From positions 1 through 14,951 of the forward strand of contig JBFWSL010000056.1 in NCBI GenBank assembly GCA_050248375.1: 14,951 bases of DNA, given 5' to 3'. The position numbers and the translations under genes were made by a program. Shown here piece after piece: positions 6,313-13,965 of this stretch. The notes under the pieces are model-generated. The model was given only the letters and a program-made list of their open reading frames with translations. It was not told the DNA's origin and made no database searches. Source of the DNA: JAYZVT01 sp050248375. Lineage in GTDB: Bacteria > Pseudomonadota > Alphaproteobacteria > Rhizobiales > Methyloligellaceae. How positions within the stretch are numbered: the stretch's first letter is position 1; every line of letters begins with the position of its first letter.

Positions 6313-6361
6313 GGCAAGTTTTCGACCTTGGCCGTACTTGCCACTGCTGCGATCGAAAACT
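6313..6361 (+). repeat. Two overlapping inverted repeats between hydrolase and unknown secreted gene
   Basis: GGCAAG (6313-6318) can pair with CTTGCC (6337-6342), and AGTTTTCGA (6317-6325) can pair with TCGAAAACT (6353-6361). The two left arms share two bases, so the full hairpins exclude each other. They begin six bases after the hydrolase stop and could end its transcript or govern read-through into the gene at 6436. No T-run follows either one. Confidence 0.4.
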
Positions 6362-6435
6362 AACGTGGCTGCTTCCGCACCGGCGCAAGCATCCGGTTCC
6401 ACTCCATCCGGCAAGAAGAGGGAAGGACGTCACTC

Positions 6436-7809
6436 GTGTTCACACGCCCAATGACAACCGGTCTGGCCGCGCTCCTCGCGGGTCTCATGCTCGCCGCCGC
6501 CGCGCCGCTGCGCGCCGACACGCCCACAGTCGACAACACCGCGCGCTTCCTCGCCGGCATCCAGCCCGAGGCGGATTCGGTGATGGAGCCATACGCCAGG
6601 GAAGCGGCCTGGAAACGCCATGCGCGCGCGCTGGACCAGTCCTGGGCACGCATCGAAAAGGCGCAACTCGCCAAGATTCGCGCGTGGTCCAGGAAGAACC
6701 TGCCGGACAGCCGGGATTTCATGCTCTACATGTTCTCCGGTCCCGATTTTCTTTACGCGGACGCCTTCTATCCGAATGCCTCGACCTACATTCTGGTTGG
6801 ACTGGAGCCGGTCGGGCCGATCCCGGACCTGGCGCGGATGTCGGCGGGGGGCCGCGCCGCCGCGTTGCAGGAGCTGAACGCCTCGCTCTACACGGTGCTG
6901 CAGTACAGCTTCTTCATCACCAAGGACATGAAGGCGAAGCTGCGCACCGGGCAGCTCGTGGGCACCATACCGGTGCTCTATGCCTTCATGGCACGGGCCG
7001 GGAAGACGCTGGAGGATGTGACGCTGGTCAGCCTCAACGACGACGGCACGGTGACGCCAAGCGAGGGCTCGACGGCCAAGGGCAGTGCACCGGGCGTCAG
7101 GATCGTGTTCTCGGACGAGGGCGCGAAAAAGAAGACCCTCTACTATTTCAGCACGGACCTCTCCAATGGCGGACTTAAGGCGAGCGGCCTGCTCAAGTTC
7201 TGCGACACCCTCGGGCCCGCCGACAGCCTGATCAAGAGCGCGTCCTACCTGCTGCACTCGGGCAATTTCTCCACCGCGCGCGATTACCTGCTGGAGAAGA
7301 GCGTTGCGCTGATCCAGGACGATTCCGGCGTCCCCTTGCGTCATTTCGACCGCAAGGCGTGGGACCTGCATCCGTTCGGCCGCTATGCCGGGCCGATCTC
7401 GATCTTCTCGGGCCGCTACCAGAACGACATGGCGCAGTTGTTCAATCGCGGCAAGGCGACGCCCATCGACTTTGGCATCGGCTACCGCTGGCGCACGCAC
7501 GAGACCAACGTGCTGCTGGCCAAGAACCGCAAGCTGATCGCGGCCATCGAGGAAGAGAAAGCGGCGGCGGAAAAGGCCGAGGCCGAGAGGGCCGCGGCGG
7601 AGAAGGCAGCGGCCGAGAAAGCCGCCGCGGAGAAGGCCGAGGCCGAGAGGGCGGCGGCCGAGAAGCTGGCGGAGGAAAGAGCCGCGGCGGAAAAGCTGGC
7701 CCGGGAGAAGGAAGCCATCGAGAAGGCGACGGCCCAGGAGGCGAAACCGGACGCGCCAGCCGCGACACCGGAAGTCACCGGCGCGACGGAGGAGAAAAAG
7801 CCGGAGTAG
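6436..7809 (+). CDS. Secreted protein of unknown function with repeated charged C-terminal helix
   Basis: I do not recognise a named family. The GTG start at 6436 is preferred because AAGGA (6423-6427) lies eight bases before it; the ATG at 6451 would be too far. Residues 1-27 form a signal peptide ending LRA/DTP. The body (about 28-370) is soluble and tidy, with segments that look conserved, such as YYFSTDLSNGGL, FCDTLGPADSLIKSASYLLH, VALIQDDSGVPLRHFD and PIDFGIGYRWRTHETN. The fully exported appearance and many aromatic residues suggest a periplasmic enzyme or binding protein, but no catalytic motif is clear. From residue 376, three 20-residue Ala/Glu/Lys/Arg repeats predict a long single helix, followed by a short Pro/Ala/Glu tail. 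The body may belong to a widespread uncharacterised family (memory only). It converges on the channel gene with six bases between stops. Confidence 0.75.
   Translation: MFTRPMTTGLAALLAGLMLAAAAPLRADTPTVDNTARFLAGIQPEADSVMEPYAREAAWKRHARALDQSWARIEKAQLAKIRAWSRKNLPDSRDFMLYMFSGPDFLYADAFYPNASTYILVGLEPVGPIPDLARMSAGGRAAALQELNASLYTVLQYSFFITKDMKAKLRTGQLVGTIPVLYAFMARAGKTLEDVTLVSLNDDGTVTPSEGSTAKGSAPGVRIVFSDEGAKKKTLYYFSTDLSNGGLKASGLLKFCDTLGPADSLIKSASYLLHSGNFSTARDYLLEKSVALIQDDSGVPLRHFDRKAWDLHPFGRYAGPISIFSGRYQNDMAQLFNRGKATPIDFGIGYRWRTHETNVLLAKNRKLIAAIEEEKAAAEKAEAERAAAEKAAAEKAAAEKAEAERAAAEKLAEERAAAEKLAREKEAIEKATAQEAKPDAPAATPEVTGATEEKKPE
7561..7740 (+). repeat. Three tandem 60-bp units encoding a charged helix
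   Basis: Units at 7561-7620, 7621-7680 and 7681-7740 each encode 20 residues beginning AAAEK. Units 1 and 2 share the first 15 residues exactly (AAAEKAEAERAAAEK); unit 3 has diverged after AAAEK. The unit length keeps the reading frame, and codon differences between units show that the duplication is not recent. Such Ala/Glu/Lys stretches form solvent-exposed helices or coiled coils, as in TolA-like spacers. Confidence 0.85.
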
Positions 7810-7815
7810 TCCTGC

Positions 7816-8442
7816 TCAGGGCGCCCGTCCCTCGCGGGGCCTGTATCGCGGCAATTGCCAGCCGCGGGCGATGGCGCCGGCGCGCAGGGCGAAGCCGGCG
7901 GCGATGCCGGCCAGAACCGCCCATATGAGGTCGAGACCGGCGGCAATCGCGGCGAGATAGACCACGGCCGCCGCCAGCGCGGCGGTGGCGTAAAGCTCCT
8001 GCTTCAGGATCAGCGGCTGCTCCTGGCTGATGAGGTCGCGGATCATGCCGCCGAAGGTGGCGGTCATGACGCCGAGCGCGGCGGCGGTGACATAGCCGGC
8101 CTTCTGGGACAGCGCGATATGGGCGCCGAGCACGCCGTAGGCGGCAAGGCCCAATGCATCCAGCCATAGCAGGACGACATAGCGCCGCTGCACGAAATGC
8201 GCGGTGAAATACACCAGAACGGCAATGGTCAGACATACGGCGAGATAGGTCTCGTCCGCGATCCAGAACACGGGCCGCGCCAGCAGCAGGTCGCGCAGCG
8301 TGCCGCCGCCGACGCCGGTGACGGTGGCCAGCAGGGCGAAGCCGATGATGTCCATCTGCTTGCGGCTGGCCACCAGCGCGCCCGTGGTAGCGAAGACGGC
8401 GACGCCGAGGATGTCCAGCAGGTAGACGGGCAATGTGGGCAT
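7816..8442 (-). CDS. TRIC-family (UPF0126) membrane channel protein
   Basis: Seven-helix inner-membrane protein of the bacterial relatives of trimeric intracellular cation channels, which pass potassium or other small cations. The family's internal duplication is clear: each half carries a glycine-rich bend followed by R-D, GVGGGTLRD at residues 43-51 and TFGGMIRD at 129-136. The start chosen, ATG at 8442-8440, gives 208 residues (normal for the family) and is preceded by GGGGGA. A TTG further upstream at 8517 would add a polar tail and overlap the PEP carboxylase gene. It lies 46 bases downstream of that gene's stop on the same strand, with no terminator seen, so the two may be co-transcribed. 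The functional link, if any, is unknown. Confidence 0.88.
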   Translation of the reverse strand: MPTLPVYLLDILGVAVFATTGALVASRKQMDIIGFALLATVTGVGGGTLRDLLLARPVFWIADETYLAVCLTIAVLVYFTAHFVQRRYVVLLWLDALGLAAYGVLGAHIALSQKAGYVTAAALGVMTATFGGMIRDLISQEQPLILKQELYATAALAAAVVYLAAIAAGLDLIWAVLAGIAAGFALRAGAIARGWQLPRYRPREGRAP

Positions 8443-8488
8443 GGCTTCCCCCGGCGGCCCCTGCGCCCTCGCTGGCCGCCCCGGCTGT

Positions 8489-11266
8489 TTATCCGCTGTT
8501 CCTGAGGCCCGCCGCAATACCGTTTATGGTGAGCTGGATGCCCCGGAAGATCTTGGGATCCTCGCTTTGCTTGCCGCGCAGCAGGCGCAGCATCTCCACC
8601 TGGATATGGTTGAGGGGGTCGAGGTAGGGGAAGCGGTTGCGGATGGAACGGTCGAGCAACGGATTGCTCTCCAGCAGCCGGGTCTGGCCGGTGATGGTGG
8701 AAAGCGCCTGCACGGTGCCGCGCCACTCGCTGACGATGCGGCCGAAGATGTTCCGCCTCAGCTTTTCGTCGGGCACGAGGTCGGCATAGCGGCGGGCGAT
8801 GGCGAGGCTGCTCTTGGCGAGCACCATGTCCATGTTGGAAAGCTGGGCGCGGAAGAACTGCCACTCCCGGTGCATCTCCTGCAGGCGCGCCAGGCCGTCT
8901 TCGGGGTGCGTCTTCAGCCAGTCCTCCACGGCGCTGCCGAAACCGTACCAGCCCGGCAGCATGAGCCGGCATTGCGACCAACTGAACACCCAGGGAATGG
9001 CGCGCAGGTCCTCGATGCGTCCCCTGGCCTTCCGGGACGCGGGACGCGAGCCGATGTTCAGGGTGGCGATCTCGTCGATGACGGTGGAGGCGCGGAAATA
9101 GGCCTCGAAGCCCTCGGTTTCGTAGACGAGGCCGCGATAGGCGCCGAAGGCCGTGGCCGAGAGCGCTTCCATCGTCTCGATGTAGCTCGCGCGGGGGCGG
9201 CCCTCGCGCGGACTGAGCAGGGAGGCGTCGAAGGTGGCGGCGGCGAGAATCTCCAGGTTGCGGCGGCCGAGGAACGGGTTGGTGTATTTGGAGGAGATGA
9301 TCTCGCCCTGCTCGGTGATGCGGATCTGGCCGTCCACGGCGCCGGGCGGCTGGGCGAGGATGGCGTCGTAGCTCGGTCCGCCGCCACGGCCCACGGTGCC
9401 GCCGCGGCCGTGGAACAGGCGCAGGCGCAGGCCATGCCGCCGGAACAGGTCGATCAGCCCGGTCTCGGCCTTGTAGATCTCCCAGCCCGAGGTGACATAG
9501 CCGCCGTCCTTGTTGCTGTCGGAATAGCCGAGCATCACCTCCTGGACGTTGCCGAGGCTTTCCAGCAGCCGCCGGTATCCGGGAATGCCGAACAGGCGGT
9601 CCATGATGGCCGTGCAGTTGCGCAGGTCGCCGATGGTCTCGAACAGCGGCACGATGTTGACCGCGCTTTGGCCCTCCGGCGTGACCAGGCCGGCCTCCTT
9701 CAGCAGCACCGCAAGCTCGAGGATGTCGGAGACCGAGGCGGTGTTGGAGATGATTGCGGTGGGGATGCTGCGCGGGCCGGTGGCGCGATGCGCCTCGGCC
9801 GCCGCATGGAAGATGGCCAGCTCCGAGCGCGTCTCCTCGGAATAGTCCCAGTTGGGCCGGACAAGGGGGCGGGCGTTGGCCAGCTCCTTCACCAGCAGCG
9901 CCACGCGCTCTTCCTCGGCGAGCTTTTCATAGTCGAGGCGGGGGTCGACGGCTGCGAACAGCTCCGCGACAGTGCGGCCGTGCACGGCCGAGTTCTGGCG
10001 CATGTCGAGGCTGGCCAGATGGAAGCCGAAGCAGTCCACGGCGCGAATGAGATGGCGCAGCCGGCCGCGGGCCAGCACCTCCGAGCCGTGCGCGGCGAGG
10101 GAATCGCGGATGGTCTGCAGGTCGGCGAGCAGTTCCCGCGGCGCGCGGTAGACGTCCCGCGACGCGGCGGCGCTTCGCACGGCCTCGCCCTGCTGGAAGC
10201 GGGCAAGGGTCGCGGCCAGCTTGTCGCGGATGGCGGCGGCGGCGAGACGGTAGGCCTCGCCCTGGCGGTGGGGGGACTCGTCGCTGGATGCGTCCGCCAG
10301 CCTGGCGAGATCTGGAGACACCTTCACGATCGCCGTGGAGAGGGACAACTCGTTCCTCAGCGCGGCCAACTCGTCCAGATAGAAATTGAGCGCCCGCTCG
10401 CGGTGCATGGCCAGCGTGGCATTCAGCACCTCGGCCGTGACGAAGGGATTGCCGTCGCGGTCGGCGCCTATCCAGGAGCCCATGCGCAGGAAGGACTCAA
10501 CGCGGCAGGCCCCGCCGCCGTTGTATTGCGCCAGCCTGTCCTCGAGCTGGGCATAGAAGCGTGGCAGTTCCCGCAGGAAGGTATAGTCGTAATAGGAGAG
10601 CCCGTTCTCCACCTCGTCGCGCACGGTCAGCCGGGTGGTGCGCACGAGCCGGGTCTGCCACAGCGTCATGACGGCGCGCAGCAGGCGGTCCTCGATCTCG
10701 GCGCGCTCCTCCGGCGTCCAGCTTTCCCGCTCGCGCAGGTCGAGCAGGCCCGCCACCTCCATCTCCCAGTGCATGGTGCTGCGGCGGCGGACTTCGGTCG
10801 GGTGGGCGGTGAGCACGGGGCCGACGAGCGCGCCGTCGAAGAACCGTTCCAGCTCGGACGCGGCGATGCCGGCCCTGGCGGCGAGGGCCAGTGAATATTC
10901 CATGGTGCCGGGACGGGCGGGCGAACCCATGCGCTCGTGATGGCGGGTGCGGCGGATGTGGTGCTGGTCCTCGGCGATGTTGGCGAGGTGGGAAAAGTAG
11001 CTGAAGGCGCGGATGACCTGTACCGCCTGCTCCGGCGACAGCGCGCGCAGGATCGCCTCCAGCTCCTGCTTGGCGGGCTCGTCGTCGTCGCGGTGATAGC
11101 GGATGGAGGTCTGACGGATGGTCTCGACGATGTCGAAGACCGCCTGACCCTCCTGGTCGCGCACGGTGTCGCCCAGCAGGCGGCCGAGCAGGCGGATGTC
11201 CTCGCGCAGCGGTTCGTCCTTTTCGCGGGCATCGCTCGCCGCGGCGGAGGGGGATTGCAGGTTCAT
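8489..11266 (-). CDS. ppc: Phosphoenolpyruvate carboxylase
   Basis: Carboxylates phosphoenolpyruvate with bicarbonate to oxaloacetate, refilling the citric acid cycle in the cytosol. From the ATG at 11266-11264 it has 925 residues, a normal bacterial length. All key elements are in order: VLTAHPTE with catalytic H155, GSWIGADRDGNPFVT, SDSNKDGGY with K586, the FHGRGGTVGRGGG loop at 618-630, SWSQCRLMLPGWYGFG, AKSSLAIARRYADL, LDPLNHIQVEMLR, and the C-terminal GLRNSG that matches the R/N-x-G end needed for catalysis and aspartate feedback in other bacterial enzymes. The start is less certain: no good ribosome binding site precedes it, and the frame stays open up to 11377, but the upstream residues look non-coding. 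The promoter should lie in the 182-base divergent gap shared with the bactofilin gene. Confidence 0.96.
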   Translation of the reverse strand: MNLQSPSAAASDAREKDEPLREDIRLLGRLLGDTVRDQEGQAVFDIVETIRQTSIRYHRDDDEPAKQELEAILRALSPEQAVQVIRAFSYFSHLANIAEDQHHIRRTRHHERMGSPARPGTMEYSLALAARAGIAASELERFFDGALVGPVLTAHPTEVRRRSTMHWEMEVAGLLDLRERESWTPEERAEIEDRLLRAVMTLWQTRLVRTTRLTVRDEVENGLSYYDYTFLRELPRFYAQLEDRLAQYNGGGACRVESFLRMGSWIGADRDGNPFVTAEVLNATLAMHRERALNFYLDELAALRNELSLSTAIVKVSPDLARLADASSDESPHRQGEAYRLAAAAIRDKLAATLARFQQGEAVRSAAASRDVYRAPRELLADLQTIRDSLAAHGSEVLARGRLRHLIRAVDCFGFHLASLDMRQNSAVHGRTVAELFAAVDPRLDYEKLAEEERVALLVKELANARPLVRPNWDYSEETRSELAIFHAAAEAHRATGPRSIPTAIISNTASVSDILELAVLLKEAGLVTPEGQSAVNIVPLFETIGDLRNCTAIMDRLFGIPGYRRLLESLGNVQEVMLGYSDSNKDGGYVTSGWEIYKAETGLIDLFRRHGLRLRLFHGRGGTVGRGGGPSYDAILAQPPGAVDGQIRITEQGEIISSKYTNPFLGRRNLEILAAATFDASLLSPREGRPRASYIETMEALSATAFGAYRGLVYETEGFEAYFRASTVIDEIATLNIGSRPASRKARGRIEDLRAIPWVFSWSQCRLMLPGWYGFGSAVEDWLKTHPEDGLARLQEMHREWQFFRAQLSNMDMVLAKSSLAIARRYADLVPDEKLRRNIFGRIVSEWRGTVQALSTITGQTRLLESNPLLDRSIRNRFPYLDPLNHIQVEMLRLLRGKQSEDPKIFRGIQLTINGIAAGLRNSG

Positions 11267-11352
11267 GGGCGAATTCGGGCGGAGGGTGTGGCCATGGGCG
11301 GACCATAGCCCTTTGCATCCGGGCGGCAAGGGCGAGGCGGTGCCCGAAGCCG

Positions 11353-11386
11353 TTAACCCTTCGTTAAGCATGTGCACCCCATAACC
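11353..11386 (+). promoter_or_regulatory. Perfect CtrA site TTAA-N7-TTAA with -10-like element
   Basis: TTAACCCTTCGTTAA (11353-11367) is an exact match to the CtrA full-site consensus known from Caulobacter and other alphaproteobacteria. ATAACC (11381-11386) could be the -10 element, placing the site centre near -34, as in CtrA-activated promoters. It lies 81 bases upstream of the bactofilin start and 86 bases from the ppc start, so it could act on either gene; spacing favours the bactofilin gene. Confidence 0.65.
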
Positions 11387-11404
11387 ACAACCATAGGTTG
11401 TTAT
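11381..11404. repeat. Imperfect inverted repeat in the bactofilin leader
   Basis: CAACC-ATA-GGTTG (11388-11400) is a perfect short palindrome. Outer ATAA (11381-11384) and TTAT (11401-11404) extend it, with three extra bases on the left. It overlaps the supposed -10 element, so it could be an operator. As RNA it would be a weak hairpin. Confidence 0.35.
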
Positions 11405-11448
11405 AACTCAACCCAGTGTTGCGTCGTCTCGAAACAGGGAGGCCCGCA

Positions 11449-12474
11449 ATGATTATGAATTTCCTCAAGGATTGCCAGAGCAGGCTGTCGCGGCGGCTGC
11501 CGGACGCGCTGGCCACCGATCGTTCAACGCGTGAGGTGGTGCCCGCTGTTTGCCCGATGATCACACTGATCGCCCGCGACGTGATCGCAGATTGCGCTGT
11601 CTCGACAGCGGGGGCGGCGATCATCATGGGCGAAGCCCGGGGAGACATCGAGGGCTCTTGGGTTGAGGTGGACGCCGGCGCCCGGGTTGACGGCGACATC
11701 CGCGCCGACCACGCGGTCATCCATGGAGAGATTGCCGGCAGCGTTCGGGCGCACAACATCGCGCTCGGACCGTCGGCCGGGGTCGCCGGCGACGTGCTCG
11801 CGGACCGGCTGGACGTCTCGCCACAGGCGCGGGTCGGCGGGCGCTCGATGCCCTCGATCCGGCTGACCCCGGGGCTGAGGCGTGAGCTGCGTCGCATCGC
11901 CAGCTCTCCTTGCGCGGCGGCGCGGTGCGATCCGGCGGCGCTTGAGATCCTGCGGCTGGAGGGGCTGACCTTCGAACGGGGCGCCCAGGTGTTCGTCTCG
12001 ATCCACGGGCATCTGGAACTGAGCCGCCACTGGAAGCGGTTGATGGGCCTCTATCCGGAGCGGACCGCGCGGGTTCATCTGGCGGCGGCCCGCCCGTCGC
12101 AGGTGGCGGCGTTGCGGCGGGCGCTTGCGCGGTTCTCCGGTGGCCTGTCGGTGATCGCCGACGATGTACAACTCGGGTGCGACCTCGTCACCGCCGGGCA
12201 TGTGCAGGTGCATGGCAATGTGGACGGTGACATCCGCGCCGCCACGGTCACGTTGGGCGATGCCGCGCGGATCGCGGGATCGGTGCGGGCGGAGCGGGTG
12301 CGCATCGCGGGACATGTGACAGGGGCGGTCACCGCCGACAGGGTGCTGTTGCTGACCACCGCGCGGGTGGACGGCGAGGTGAATTTCGGCGCCATGGAGG
12401 CGAGGGGCGGCGCCAGATACGAGTCCGGCCGCCAGATCCCGCAATGCCGCATGCAGATGCAGGAAGCCGCCTGA
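11449..12474 (+). CDS. Protein with two bactofilin (polymer-forming) domains and a central domain
   Basis: Bactofilins are cytoplasmic, nucleotide-free cytoskeletal polymers made of a right-handed beta-helix. The ATG at 11449 has an excellent GGGAGG (11437-11442) six bases before it. About residues 37-132 form a first bactofilin-like repeat region with regular turns such as ARGDIEG, ARVDGDIRA and AGVAGDVLA. About residues 232-326 form a second one, with HGNVDGDIRA, ARIAGSVRA and HVTGAVTADR. Residues about 140-228 between them are not repetitive, look mixed alpha/beta and match nothing I know. Most bactofilins have one such core in 100-200 residues, so 341 residues with two cores is unusual. 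Bactofilins often localise peptidoglycan enzymes or morphogenetic proteins. A perfect CtrA site lies upstream. The gene converges on the aldehyde dehydrogenase with six bases between stops. Confidence 0.8.
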   Translation: MIMNFLKDCQSRLSRRLPDALATDRSTREVVPAVCPMITLIARDVIADCAVSTAGAAIIMGEARGDIEGSWVEVDAGARVDGDIRADHAVIHGEIAGSVRAHNIALGPSAGVAGDVLADRLDVSPQARVGGRSMPSIRLTPGLRRELRRIASSPCAAARCDPAALEILRLEGLTFERGAQVFVSIHGHLELSRHWKRLMGLYPERTARVHLAAARPSQVAALRRALARFSGGLSVIADDVQLGCDLVTAGHVQVHGNVDGDIRAATVTLGDAARIAGSVRAERVRIAGHVTGAVTADRVLLLTTARVDGEVNFGAMEARGGARYESGRQIPQCRMQMQEAA

Positions 12475-12486
12475 TCGCGCTCAGGC
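12469..12486. repeat. Inverted repeat containing both stop codons of a convergent gene pair
   Basis: GCCTGA (12469-12474) and TCAGGC (12481-12486) are perfect inverted copies around TCGCGC. Each arm contains the stop codon of one gene (bactofilin plus, aldehyde dehydrogenase minus). A six-pair stem without a T-run is a weak terminator at best. Part of the symmetry follows from both genes ending in Ala-stop. Confidence 0.4.
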
Positions 12487-13845
12487 TATCGAGATCGTCT
12501 TGTGGTTGACGAATTCGCGGATGCCGAGGCGCGACAGCTCGCGCCCGTAGCCGGAATTCCTGACGCCGCCGAAAGGCAGGCGCGGATCCGAGGCCACGAT
12601 GGAATTGACGAAGGTGGCGCCGGCTTCGATCTCATTGGCGGCGCGCTCCATCTCCGACTTGTCGGAGGTCCAGATGGCGGAGCCGAGGCCGAGGCTGGTG
12701 GCGTTGGCGACGCCGACAGCTTCGTCGAGGCTGGATACACGGAACAGCAGCGCCACGGGCCCGAAGACTTCCTCGGTGTATGCGGGCGCGTTCTCCGGAA
12801 TGTCCTCCAGTACGCCCGGCCGGTAGAACCAGCCCTTGCCCTTGATCTTCTCCGCGCCGGTCAGCCGCCTGGCCCCCGCCTTCACGGACTGGCGGACCTG
12901 CTTGTCCACGCCCTCGCGGATATCCTCCAGCGCCAGCGGACCGATGTCGGTCGCGTCGTTCATGGGGTCGCCCACCCGGAGCGCCTCGAACTTTTGCACC
13001 ATGGCGTCACGGAACGCGTCATACAGCTCCTCGTGGACGATGAAGCGCTTGGCGGCGATGCAGGACTGGCCGTTGTTGATGTTGCGCGCCTTCACCGCGG
13101 CGTCGATGGCGGCGTCGCGGTTGGCGGACGGCATGACGATGAAAGCGTCGCTGCCGCCGAGTTCCAGCACGGTCTTCTTGATCATCTGGCCGGCGGTCTC
13201 GGCGACTGCGGAGCCCGCGCCTTCCGAGCCGGTGACGGTGGCGGCGCGCACGCGCTCGTCCTTGAGCACGCGGTCCACGGCCTTCGACCCGATGAGCAGG
13301 GTGCGGAAGACACCCTCCATGAAGCCCGCGCGCTTGAAGATGTCCTCGATGGCGAGCGCGCAGCGCGGCACGTTGGAGGCGTGCTTCAGCAGCGCCGTGT
13401 TCCCGGCCATCAGGGCGGGCGCGGCGAAGCGGAAGACCTGCCAGAAGGGGAAGTTCCATGGCATGACGGCGAGCACGGGACCGACAGGCAGATGGCGCAC
13501 GAAGCTGCGGCTGGCGTCGCTGTCGATCTCCTCGTCGGCGAGGAAGCGCTCGGCATTCTCCGCGTAATAGCGGCAGACCCAGGCGCATTTCTCCGCTTCC
13601 GCCACCGCCGCGGCGATAGGCTTGCCCATTTCCTCGACCATCATGCGGCCGAAGTCCCGCTTTTCCGCCTCGAGAATGCCGGCGGCGCTGTTCATGCACT
13701 CCGCGCGCCGCGCGAACGGCAGGCCGGCATGGTCCGCGAAGACGGAGGCGCACTGATCGATGGCCGCCTCGATCCCGGCATTGGACAGCGGTTTGAACTC
13801 CTCGAGGATTTCCCCGGTGGCGGGATTCTGGCTTCTGATCGGCAT
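12481..13845 (-). CDS. NAD(P)-dependent succinate-semialdehyde dehydrogenase family protein
   Basis: Cytosolic aldehyde dehydrogenase that probably oxidises succinate semialdehyde to succinate, the last step of GABA or 4-hydroxybutyrate breakdown. Its 454 residues resemble E. coli Sad (YneI) throughout: NPATGE near the start, PWNFPFWQ, KHASNVPRCA, a TGSEGAGSAVAE nucleotide loop, VLELGGSD with the general base E228, NNGQSCIAAKR with the catalytic cysteine C262 (the usual 34-residue spacing), and EEVFGPVA. Length is normal and nothing is missing. The start ATG (13845-13843) has a strong GGGAGG a few bases upstream. The acyl-CoA synthetase gene lies 120 bases upstream on the same strand, so they may or may not share a transcript. 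Another small aliphatic aldehyde is possible; succinate semialdehyde is the best guess from the overall match. Confidence 0.9.
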   Translation of the reverse strand: MPIRSQNPATGEILEEFKPLSNAGIEAAIDQCASVFADHAGLPFARRAECMNSAAGILEAEKRDFGRMMVEEMGKPIAAAVAEAEKCAWVCRYYAENAERFLADEEIDSDASRSFVRHLPVGPVLAVMPWNFPFWQVFRFAAPALMAGNTALLKHASNVPRCALAIEDIFKRAGFMEGVFRTLLIGSKAVDRVLKDERVRAATVTGSEGAGSAVAETAGQMIKKTVLELGGSDAFIVMPSANRDAAIDAAVKARNINNGQSCIAAKRFIVHEELYDAFRDAMVQKFEALRVGDPMNDATDIGPLALEDIREGVDKQVRQSVKAGARRLTGAEKIKGKGWFYRPGVLEDIPENAPAYTEEVFGPVALLFRVSSLDEAVGVANATSLGLGSAIWTSDKSEMERAANEIEAGATFVNSIVASDPRLPFGGVRNSGYGRELSRLGIREFVNHKTISIA

Positions 13846-13965
13846 GGTCGCCTCCCTCGCGCCGCCAGTTGCGCAAGGGCGGCTATCTAGGCAACCGCCG
13901 AGCGGCCAGCCTGTGACGGGAGTAACGGGAATGTGAAGGTCAGAGCTCTACCGACTGTTGGAGCA

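Noticed and set aside
4946..6433. Open frame of 495 codons on the minus strand opposite the hydrolase
   Set aside because: Arg, His and Gly-rich translation typical of antisense in GC-rich DNA; the plus strand has anchor, stalk and catalytic motifs.
8435..10894. Open frame of 819 codons on the plus strand opposite ppc
   Set aside because: The minus strand is an unmistakable PEP carboxylase with all motifs. The plus frame is a GC-rich shadow without domains or a start signal.
12502..13890. Open frame of 462 codons on the plus strand opposite the aldehyde dehydrogenase
   Set aside because: Shadow frame; the minus strand has the catalytic Cys and Glu at correct spacing and a good ribosome binding site.
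13846..13965. Short palindromes between the acyl-CoA synthetase and the aldehyde dehydrogenase (TTGCGCAA, AGAGCTCT, CCGC-CGA-GCGG)
   Set aside because: Each is 8 to 11 bases, easily expected by chance in GC-rich DNA; no promoter or terminator pattern goes with them.
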